Assembly (NCBI RefSeq): GCF_012931985.1
Contig: NZ_JAAFGM010000001.1
Location: forward strand, 62,001 to 126,000
Source of the DNA: Candidatus Roseilinea sp. NK_OTU-006
GTDB taxonomy: Bacteria; Chloroflexota; Anaerolineae; J036; Brachytrichaceae
Direction: 5' to 3'
Length of the DNA stretch: 64,000 nt
Shown: positions 30,623 to 37,517 of the stretch, piece after piece
How positions within the stretch are numbered: position 1 is the first letter of the stretch
How the letters are laid out: the number at the start of each line of letters is the position of its first letter
The notes under the pieces: generated by a model
Seen by the model: only the letters and a program-made list of their open reading frames with translations
The model's database searches: none
Told to the model about the DNA's origin: nothing
Translations under genes and position numbers: made by a program

Positions 30623-31408
30623 ATGAATCCGAGGATCGAGTATCTGCTCAGGGCGATCGTGCTGGCCGCATCTGGGCTGATGTTCTACACCAAGATCAGC
30701 GATGGCACGCTCGCTTTCTACATCAACCAGCGCTTCGCGTGGTTGTCGCTCGTGGCCGTCATCCTCTACGTTGCGTTGGCGATGACGATGGTCTACAAGG
30801 CCAGCCTGCATCGCCGCTCCGAGCGGCCGCTGGGTGAATCGATCACGTTTGATGTGATTCCGCTGCAAGCGCGCAACCGGCGCCGGCTCAGTACCCATCG
30901 CGCATCGTGGCTGGCGTTGGGGTTGCTCGTCTTGCCGGCTTTGCTCGGCTTCTTCACGCCGGCGCGTCCGCTCGGCGCAAGCGCGATCCAAAACCGAGGC
31001 ATTGGTCTGACCGCACCCGACCGCGTCGGGACCGTCACACAGGCGCAACGCGCCGCAACCGGTCCGAAGAACATCCTTGACTGGTTGCGCGAATTCTCGC
31101 GCGCTGCCGATCTGAGCGCCTTTGAAGGCAAAGAAGCGGATGTGATCGGCTTCGTCTACAAGGATCCACGCGCCAAGCAAGACGAGTTCTGGGTTTCGCG
31201 CTTCGCCGTCAGTTGTTGCGTGGCCGATGCGACGGCGCTGGGATTGCTGGTGCGAACCCCCAAGGCTGAGATGCTGCCCGTGGATAGCTGGGTGCGTGTG
31301 ATCGGCAAGTTTACGATGGGTGAATTTGCCGGCGAGCGCATCCCGATCATCATCGCCGAGCGTGTGGAGCCCACACCGCAGCCTGCGCAACCCTATCTTT
31401 ACCCCTGA
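30623..31408 (+). CDS. TIGR03943/DUF1980 family membrane protein (YcgQ-like)
   Basis: A 261 aa protein. Three helices (about 5-20, 34-54, 94-112) precede a soluble domain with GFVYKDPRAKQDEFWVSRFAVSCCVADA and PVDSWVRVIGKFTMGEF, the signature of the DUF1980 part of TIGR03943. Such proteins normally sit beside a DUF318 permease (YcgR-like) and have been linked to metal or cofactor homeostasis. Here no permease follows. The ATG at 30623 is used because an earlier in-frame start would lie inside the hydrolase gene. Confidence 0.75.
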   Translation: MNPRIEYLLRAIVLAASGLMFYTKISDGTLAFYINQRFAWLSLVAVILYVALAMTMVYKASLHRRSERPLGESITFDVIPLQARNRRRLSTHRASWLALGLLVLPALLGFFTPARPLGASAIQNRGIGLTAPDRVGTVTQAQRAATGPKNILDWLREFSRAADLSAFEGKEADVIGFVYKDPRAKQDEFWVSRFAVSCCVADATALGLLVRTPKAEMLPVDSWVRVIGKFTMGEFAGERIPIIIAERVEPTPQPAQPYLYP

Positions 31409-31426
31409 TTGGGCCTGGCGGCTCAC

Positions 31427-31495
31427 ACCCGCAGCGACCCCGCGAATCGATCCTGGCCGCCCCGACGACTTTAGGCCGTCGTATGCGCTGCGGGT
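31427..31495 (+). repeat. Long-range inverted repeat with inner hairpin
   Basis: In the 202-bp gap before the first LysM-M23 gene, ACCCGCAGCG (31427-31436) has a perfect 10-bp partner CGCTGCGGGT (31486-31495). Between them ACGAC (31465-31469) pairs with GTCGT (31478-31482), giving a possible branched RNA. It follows the DUF1980 gene and precedes a TATAAT box, so it is more likely a 3' end structure than a leader. No known riboswitch consensus was recognised. Confidence 0.35.
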
Positions 31496-31596
31496 TTAAG
31501 TCGCACTCAGCGCGTATCCGAAAGCGCTGTCGGGCAGGCGAAGGCGTAGCTCCCGTCCGCTGCGTAAACTGTGACCGTTATTTGTGCGCCCATCGC

Positions 31597-31602
31597 TATA
31601 AT
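31597..31602 (+). promoter_or_regulatory. -10 box placed for a leaderless transcript
   Basis: A perfect TATAAT ends 8 bp before the ATG at 31611, so transcription would begin at or within a few bases of the start codon. The -35 region is weak (TGACCG with a 19-bp spacer). Confidence 0.45.
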
Positions 31603-31610
31603 GCCGATGG

Positions 31611-32807
31611 ATGAAACGGCGCAGTCGTTATGAACTGCCATCCCAGGATCTTCGCGCGCTGCCGAAGTTGCAACCTCGTAGGCCTCAGCATGCTGCCCTT
31701 AGCTTGTCGCGTTATCTGGCTCATTTCTTCGTCCTCACCATCCTGGTGGGAGCCGGTCTGTTGGCCAGCGCGCGGTTGATCGTCCCCGCCAATGCGGAGC
31801 CGGAGGGTTCCCGTTCCCCTTTCTCCTTGCCCGGCGTGCGAGAAATCAACCGGAGCATTCGCGCGACCATAGAACCGGCCGTCATCGGCGGACTGCCGGA
31901 GGCCAATCCTGACCTGATCCAGCGCGACTTCGTGCTGCCCGGCGGCGATTCGAGCGCGTTAGCCGGGTCGGCGAGCAAACGGCCCCGCCAACTCAACACC
32001 TATTCCGTGGTGGCGGGCGATACCCTCTTCGGCATCGCGCTCAAGTTTGGCCTGACGCCGGAGACCATTTTGTGGTCGAACTACAAGACGCTGAAGGACA
32101 ACCCGGACTTGCTCAGCATCGGCCAGCAGCTCATCATCCCACCGGAGAACGGGTTGATCGTGGACGTCGAGGAAGGCGACACGATTGACGGTTTAGCGCG
32201 TCGCTTTCGCGTGCCGCCGGAGCGTATTGTGAACGAGCCGATCAACGGCCTGCGCGACATCAACCAGCCACTGCGCATCGGCCAGATCATCTATGTGCCG
32301 GGGGGCGAGCGCGAGACGGTGATTTGGCAAGTGCCGAAACCGGTCGAGGTGAGGCGTACGACGGCCGGCGTGCGCGTCTATCGCGTGGGCGTGTGCGGCG
32401 AAGTCGCCATCCCGCCGTTGGGCACAGGGACGTTCGTGTGGCCGGCCAACCGACGCTATCTATCGGGCTATAACTTCAGCAACGTACACCCGGGCCTGGA
32501 CATCGCCGGTCGCCTGGGTGAACCGATCTATGCTTCGGATGCTGGCACGGTGATCTACGCCGGCTACTCGTTGAACGCAGCCGGCCGGCCGGTGGGCTAT
32601 GGCCAGTACGTCGTGCTCGATCATGGCAATGGCTATCAAACCCTCTACGCCCACGCCAGCCGGCTTTATGTGCAGTGCGGCCAGCAGGTGCAACGCGGCG
32701 CCGTCATCGCGGCGATCGGATCGGTTGGCCGCTCGACCGGCCCGCATCTGCACTACGAGATTCGCTACGGCGGCCGCGCAGTCAACCCGTGGTCTCTGTT
32801 GCCATGA
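31611..32807 (+). CDS. Membrane-anchored LysM-M23 peptidoglycan endopeptidase
   Basis: A 398 aa cell-wall hydrolase. A basic N-terminus and one transmembrane helix (about 39-60) lead to two LysM modules (YSVVAGDTLFGIALKFGL; VDVEEGDTIDGLARRF). A C-terminal M23/LytM domain retains its zinc ligands: HPGLD (His and Asp) and HLH in GPHLHYEIRYGG. It should bind and cut peptidoglycan cross-links outside the membrane. A paralogue of the same build follows after 82 bp. Only a very short leader is available for this gene. Confidence 0.92.
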   Translation: MKRRSRYELPSQDLRALPKLQPRRPQHAALSLSRYLAHFFVLTILVGAGLLASARLIVPANAEPEGSRSPFSLPGVREINRSIRATIEPAVIGGLPEANPDLIQRDFVLPGGDSSALAGSASKRPRQLNTYSVVAGDTLFGIALKFGLTPETILWSNYKTLKDNPDLLSIGQQLIIPPENGLIVDVEEGDTIDGLARRFRVPPERIVNEPINGLRDINQPLRIGQIIYVPGGERETVIWQVPKPVEVRRTTAGVRVYRVGVCGEVAIPPLGTGTFVWPANRRYLSGYNFSNVHPGLDIAGRLGEPIYASDAGTVIYAGYSLNAAGRPVGYGQYVVLDHGNGYQTLYAHASRLYVQCGQQVQRGAVIAAIGSVGRSTGPHLHYEIRYGGRAVNPWSLLP

Positions 32808-32889
32808 CGGTAGAATGGGAGCCTTTCGTGTCACCCTCCGGGCAGCGCATGCGCCGAGTCCTCGGCGCCGGCGTTGCAGCGGGTGATTC

Positions 32890-34128
32890 GTGCATCGTGA
32901 TATGGACTTGGAACGGAATAACGAAGTGATAGGGCGCCGGCGGTTCATCGCGCGGACGCAGCGCTTAGTGCGGCTGGCGCACCAGCGCGCGACCAGGACG
33001 GTGTCGAACTCGCGGGCGCTGTTGCGCTCGGAGGATGCGCGCTGGCGTGTCCTCATCGTTGTTGGGCGTTTCACGGCGCATAGCGCGATCGTCTGCGTGC
33101 TGGTCTTGGCTGTGATACTGGCTGGCCTAGGTGCAGGAGCCGCCGGCAGGAGCGGCGCAGCGGCGATCGCCGTGCCCACGCCGTCCGGCGCGGCTCAGGG
33201 CAGGGGGCGTTCGCCAACCATCCTCACCGGGGGCAGCATCCTTGCTGCACCGGGTGGACTGTTCAGCCCACTCCCGGCCGTCGGCGCGGCGAATCAGGAT
33301 TCGTCGCTCATTGTGCGTAACCTGGTGTTCGTAGCAGCTAAGCCGGCCGAGTCGCGGACCGGCATCATCACCTACACGGTCAAGCCGGGTGACAACGTCG
33401 AGACCATCGCTCAGCGCTTTGGCCTATTGCCTACTACGATTGTGTGGTCGAACCGCGAGATCGAGGAAAACCCGGATATGTTGCGGGTTGGCCAGGTGCT
33501 CAACATCTTGCCGGTGGACGGCATTTTGTACACCGTCGAGGCCAACGATACCCTCTCAAGCATTGCGGAGCGATTCAAGGCCAAAGTGGATGATATCCTG
33601 AATTCGCCGTTAAACGGTTTGGCCAATGGCGCGAATCTGCTGCCCGGCATGCGGATCGTCGTGCCCGGCGGCGTCAAGCCATTTGTCCCGCGCGTCGTCC
33701 AGGTTGATGCCAGGCGCGCGCCGGCCAGCGATTCCGCCTATGCTGGACCTGCGCCTCGCTTTACGGCTGGAGGTGCGTTCGCCTGGCCCACGCGCGGCTA
33801 CATCTCTCAGGGCTTCCGCTATTACCACCGCGGGATTGATATCGCCAACGCCATCGGCATACCGATCTACGCATCCGACGGCGGATATGTGACCTACGCC
33901 GGCTGGAGCAACGTCGGCTATGGTTACATGGTGCAGATAGACCACGGCAACGGCTTCTCCACACTCTACGCGCATCTAAGCCAGTGGTATGTGGACCCCG
34001 GCCAGGCAGTCTCGCGCGGGCAGATCATCGGCGCGATGGGCAGCACCGGCAATTCGACCGGCCCACACCTGCACTTCGAGATTCGCTACGGCGGCGCGCC
34101 GCAAAACCCGCTCGTCTATTTGCCGTAG
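32890..34128 (+). CDS. Second LysM-M23 membrane-anchored peptidase (tandem paralogue)
   Basis: A 412 aa protein with the same order as its neighbour: basic cytoplasmic start, one helix (about 59-85), two LysM modules (YTVKPGDNVETIAQRFGL; YTVEANDTLSSIAERF) and an intact M23 domain (HRGID, GPHLHFEIRYGG). A Met at 32902 is an alternative start. The two genes probably arose by duplication and have since diverged strongly in the linker and N-terminus. Loss of substrate-binding residues is not apparent in either. Confidence 0.92.
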   Translation: MHRDMDLERNNEVIGRRRFIARTQRLVRLAHQRATRTVSNSRALLRSEDARWRVLIVVGRFTAHSAIVCVLVLAVILAGLGAGAAGRSGAAAIAVPTPSGAAQGRGRSPTILTGGSILAAPGGLFSPLPAVGAANQDSSLIVRNLVFVAAKPAESRTGIITYTVKPGDNVETIAQRFGLLPTTIVWSNREIEENPDMLRVGQVLNILPVDGILYTVEANDTLSSIAERFKAKVDDILNSPLNGLANGANLLPGMRIVVPGGVKPFVPRVVQVDARRAPASDSAYAGPAPRFTAGGAFAWPTRGYISQGFRYYHRGIDIANAIGIPIYASDGGYVTYAGWSNVGYGYMVQIDHGNGFSTLYAHLSQWYVDPGQAVSRGQIIGAMGSTGNSTGPHLHFEIRYGGAPQNPLVYLP

Positions 34129-34219
34129 GTGGCTGAACGTACAGAATCCAGTCATGAACGCGTCGGGCTTCGTTATCTTCCGCTACAATTCGGCCTCATA
34201 CCCAAGCTGGTATCGGTAA

Positions 34220-35032
34220 TTGCACAGGCCTATGACAACCGACTCTGTAAAGCTCCCTCGCATCATCGCTGCGATCCATCTGTTGCCATCCCGGGAATCC
34301 TTTCGCCCCGACTTTCAGCCCTTGCACAAGATCATTGACCATGCGCTGATCCACGCGCAGATTGCCTATGAAGGCGGAGTGCGCGCGTTCTATTTCCAGG
34401 ACGTCAACGACACGCCGGTCGGTCCGTACGTGGCCGAACACACCGTGTCGCACATGACGACGATCGGTCAGGAACTCCGTCGCGCCTTCCCCGATGTGGC
34501 GTTGGGCGTGTGTTTAATGCAGAACAGCGGCAAAGAATCCATCGAGATCGCACATGCCATCGGCGCGCAGTTTGTGCGTATCAAAGTTTACGTCGGCGCG
34601 ATGCTGAAGGCCGAGGGGATCGTGCAGGGCGTGGCCTACGAAGCGATCAAGACGCGCCATCATCTCAACGCTCAGCATATTAAGATTCTGGCCGATGTGT
34701 ACGACCGGCTGGGCGAGCCGCTGGCCCCCATTCCGCTGCCGGAGATGTGCCGTCAAGCCGTCGAGTTTGGTCGCGCCGACGGCCTGATTCTGACCGGCCG
34801 GACGCCCGAACAGTCCATTCGCATGTTTGACGAGGTGAGACCTCTCAAGCTGCCTGTGCCGCTCATCCTAGGCGGCGGCGTTTCACCGCAAGCGATGAAG
34901 TTTTTCGTCAACCGCGCCGACCATTTCATCGTGCACGCCGCGTTCATTCGCCGTGGCCTGCCTCCTCGCAATGGAATGCCGGTTGAGTGGGATGTTGAGA
35001 AGGTGCGCGAATTAGTCGCTTTGGCGAAGTGA
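34220..35032 (+). CDS. BtpA/SgcQ family TIM-barrel protein
   Basis: A 270 aa protein of the BtpA family (IAAIHLLP, FYFQDVNDTPVG, GVCLMQNSGKESIEIA, FVRIKVYVGAML, ADGLILTGR, LILGGGVSPQ). BtpA was named for photosystem I stability in cyanobacteria, but relatives such as SgcQ occur in sugar operons and are predicted barrel enzymes. Here its stop overlaps the GTG start of a PfkB kinase, which favours a role in carbohydrate or nucleoside use. A Met at 34232 is an alternative start. TACAAT at 34194-34199 may be a -10 box. Confidence 0.85.
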   Translation: MHRPMTTDSVKLPRIIAAIHLLPSRESFRPDFQPLHKIIDHALIHAQIAYEGGVRAFYFQDVNDTPVGPYVAEHTVSHMTTIGQELRRAFPDVALGVCLMQNSGKESIEIAHAIGAQFVRIKVYVGAMLKAEGIVQGVAYEAIKTRHHLNAQHIKILADVYDRLGEPLAPIPLPEMCRQAVEFGRADGLILTGRTPEQSIRMFDEVRPLKLPVPLILGGGVSPQAMKFFVNRADHFIVHAAFIRRGLPPRNGMPVEWDVEKVRELVALAK

Positions 35033-36222
35033 GCCGGGCGCCCGGGCGCACCTGCCGAGATTGGGCGTCGCGGCACAAGAATCGCAAGATGGCCGGCGCG
35101 CTTGCCCTTCGCCATTCGATTCCGAATTCGCGCGCGCTGCTGTGTTGTGGGGGGCTGCGCACCGATTACATCATCACGGCCCGGGGTGAAGCGCGGCTGA
35201 TGGAGATGGGCGGCAACGCACTCTATGCCGCTGCCGGCGCGCGGGTGTGGCTGGAGCACGTCGCCATCCTTGCCCGTGTAGGCGAGAATTACCCTGCCGG
35301 TTGGTTGGATGACTTGCGCGACCATGGCTTTGACGTGCGCGGCATCCGCCGGCTGCCTGGCTCGCAAGATCATCGCACGTTCTATGCCTATCTCGACGAG
35401 AATACGCGCGTAGATACTGAACCCGCAAAGCACTTTGCCCGCTGGGGATTGGCGTTGCCGGCTGCGCTGGACGACTACGTGCATTCCACGCCGGGGCAGG
35501 ACGATCCGCATCGCTACGAACCACTCGCCTTCACCCCAGAAGACCTCGAGCAGTACTTCGCGACGCGCCATCGGACCTTCGACTTCCGACTCCCCACTTC
35601 CTCTTTGGAATCCCGAATGTCAGGAGTCGAAAGTGGGGAGTCGGTGCTTGGCCTGCACATCGCCCCCAGCGGCATTCGCGCGCAGCGCTATCTGCCCGAG
35701 GTGGCGCGACGCCATGGCGTGAGCGTCGTCAGCGCCGACCCGGGCGAGCGCGCGATGCAACCGAAGCTGATGCCGTATGTGGAAGAGATGCTGGCGCAAG
35801 TGGACATCTTCCTGCCCAGCGTCCAGGAAGCGGCGAGCCTGTTTCATGAAGAACCGACGCGCGTGAATGCCCGACCATGCGCCAAGTGGTTCGCCGATCG
35901 CGGGCCGCGTGTGGTGGTGCTCAAACTCGGGACGGATGGCGCGCTGGTGCACGAGCGCAACAGTGGGCGATTTTGGCATGTGCCGGCCCTGCCGGTGCGC
36001 GTCGTGGATGTGACCGGCGCCGGTGACGCATTTTGCGGCGGCTTCATGGCCGACTTCATCACGCATGGCGACCCCGTGCGCGCAGCAATTGCCGGCGCCG
36101 TGGCGGCTTCGCTGGCCATACAGGATTACGGCCCTCTGTTCATCCTCCGCGCGGCGCGAGATGCGGCGCACGATGTCAATCGCCGCGCAGCGTTCCTCCG
36201 CGACCGGGTGCGCGTCGTTTAG
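35029..36222 (+). CDS. PfkB-family carbohydrate kinase with in-frame heptamer-array insertion
   Basis: ATP-dependent sugar or nucleoside kinase, 397 aa counted from a GTG that overlaps the BtpA gene stop. Met21 (35089) is an alternative. Motifs present are CCGGLRTDYI and GGNALYAAAGARVW at the N-terminus, VVLKLGTDGALV, and the anion hole/catalytic VTGAGDAFCGGF. Residues 186-206 are encoded by a 63-bp inverted heptamer array (35582-35644) and read FRLPTSSLESRMSGVESGES. They fall where kinases have a variable surface stretch, before HIAPSG. The frame stays open, so the gene is probably functional. Confidence 0.85.
   Translation: MSRAPGRTCRDWASRHKNRKMAGALALRHSIPNSRALLCCGGLRTDYIITARGEARLMEMGGNALYAAAGARVWLEHVAILARVGENYPAGWLDDLRDHGFDVRGIRRLPGSQDHRTFYAYLDENTRVDTEPAKHFARWGLALPAALDDYVHSTPGQDDPHRYEPLAFTPEDLEQYFATRHRTFDFRLPTSSLESRMSGVESGESVLGLHIAPSGIRAQRYLPEVARRHGVSVVSADPGERAMQPKLMPYVEEMLAQVDIFLPSVQEAASLFHEEPTRVNARPCAKWFADRGPRVVVLKLGTDGALVHERNSGRFWHVPALPVRVVDVTGAGDAFCGGFMADFITHGDPVRAAIAGAVAASLAIQDYGPLFILRAARDAAHDVNRRAAFLRDRVRVV
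35582..35644. repeat. 63-bp inverted heptamer array inside the pfkB-like gene
   Basis: Nine contiguous 7-mers. The left arm is ACTTCCG ACTCCCC ACTTCCT, three less regular units follow, and the right arm is GAGTCGA AAGTGGG GAGTCGG. CCGACTCCCCACTT (35586-35599) and AAGTGGGGAGTCGG (35631-35644) are a perfect 14-bp inverted repeat. Because 9 x 7 = 63 is divisible by three, the reading frame is kept. Confidence 0.85.
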
Positions 36223-36454
36223 GCGCGCGCAGCGGCCTGATGCGGGCTGGCTCTGGGTCGCTAACGCTTTGGGCACTTTGTGTTCGGTGCGCATTCAAGG
36301 GAGGATCGGCGGCTTGGACATCCTTTGCCGCGCTTGCGCTATCATCAGACAGATGCGCAATGCTGCAGCGGCAGCCTGCGCCGATTCTTATCTGCCGTGC
36401 TGGGCTGATATGAATGCGCGGCCTGCGCGCGACGAATACAAAGGGAATTGCTCT

Positions 36455-37477
36455 ATGCCGCAGACGCCTAGACAGACCATCACACCTACGCCTGAGTGCA
36501 GATCACCGGGTCGGCCGGCCCTGCTGCCCGTCACATTGGCCGCCGCCACAGGTGCCTTCCTGGGATTCTTCCTGGCATGGATTGCCTGGTCGCGCAACTA
36601 TGTCAATCACAATGTGCCGCTGACGGCAGCACTCGATGGTGAGTTAGTTCGCTTTCGTGGACGACGCGCCGGGCAGTTAGCATACTATGTCGCCGGACCG
36701 ATCCGCAGAGGCGTGCCGCCGCTGGTCTTGCTTCACTCGATCAATGCCGCGGCTTCATCGTTTGAGATGAAGCCGCTTTACGATCATTATGCGCAGTCGC
36801 GGCGGGTGATCGCCCTCGACTTTCCGGGCTACGGCTTCTCGGATCGAAGCGACCGCGTCTATAGGCCGGCGCTGTTTCGCGATGCTATCCTCGATCTCAT
36901 CGAGCAAGAGCTGAATGGCGCGAGTGTAGATGCGGTGGCGTTGTCGCTGGGGAGCGAGTTTCTCGCCCTGGCAGCGCAGGCGCGCCCGTTGCGATTTCGC
37001 TCGTTGGCCTTCCTCTCCCCGACTGGCTTCAGTTGGCGCAGCCAGTCGCTGCGTTCCAGCGATCTGCTCCTCGGCGCGCTACGTGTGCCGATCTGGCGCC
37101 GGCCGATCTACGACGTGCTCACTTCGCGCCCAGGTCTGCGTTTCTTCCTCCAATCCAGCCGTCGCACTCGGCTCAATCGCGCGCTGGTGGATTACGCCTA
37201 CGCCACCAGCCACCAGCCGCTCGCCGAAAATGCGCCGTATTACTTCATCGCCTTTCAGCTCTTTACCCCGAACATCCTGGAGGTATATCGTGCACTGCCG
37301 CAGCCGTGTTTGGCGATCTTCGGCCAGGACCCCTTTGCCGGCTACGAGCGGGCGGGCGAGTTTTGCGACAAGCCGAACTGGCGCATTGAATGCCTGTCGA
37401 GCGCCGGCGCGCTGGCTCACTGGGATGAGCCGCGCGCCGTCATCGCGCTGTTAGACGCCCATTTTGCAGCCAAGTAG
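36455..37477 (+). CDS. Alpha/beta hydrolase with N-terminal membrane anchor
   Basis: A 340 aa protein. One transmembrane helix (about 22-43) is followed by an alpha/beta hydrolase domain with PLVLLHSINAAASSFEM, DFPGYGFSDRS, nucleophile Ser in VALSLGSEF (Ala replaces the first Gly of the usual G-x-S-x-G), Asp in IFGQDPF and His in LAHWDEP. I chose the ATG at 36455 with AAAGGGAA nine bases upstream; Met at 36411 is an alternative. The substrate is unknown. The 232-bp gap before it holds a weak TGGACA..TATCAT pair (36315-36345). Confidence 0.8.
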   Translation: MPQTPRQTITPTPECRSPGRPALLPVTLAAATGAFLGFFLAWIAWSRNYVNHNVPLTAALDGELVRFRGRRAGQLAYYVAGPIRRGVPPLVLLHSINAAASSFEMKPLYDHYAQSRRVIALDFPGYGFSDRSDRVYRPALFRDAILDLIEQELNGASVDAVALSLGSEFLALAAQARPLRFRSLAFLSPTGFSWRSQSLRSSDLLLGALRVPIWRRPIYDVLTSRPGLRFFLQSSRRTRLNRALVDYAYATSHQPLAENAPYYFIAFQLFTPNILEVYRALPQPCLAIFGQDPFAGYERAGEFCDKPNWRIECLSSAGALAHWDEPRAVIALLDAHFAAK

Positions 37478-37517
37478 CCGCCCGGCGTGTTGCGTCGTCA
37501 ATGAGGCATGCCGCCGT

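Noticed and set aside
31409-31610. c-di-AMP (ydaO-type) riboswitch upstream of the M23 peptidase genes
   Set aside because: The context would fit, but none of the conserved sequence blocks are present, and the likely promoter lies downstream of the structure.
34220-35032. BtpA as evidence that the organism is phototrophic
   Set aside because: The family is widespread in non-phototrophs and no photosystem or chlorophyll gene is in the window.
35582-35644. Frameshift or pseudogene in the PfkB-family kinase
   Set aside because: The array is 63 bp, so the frame is kept, and downstream motifs are intact.
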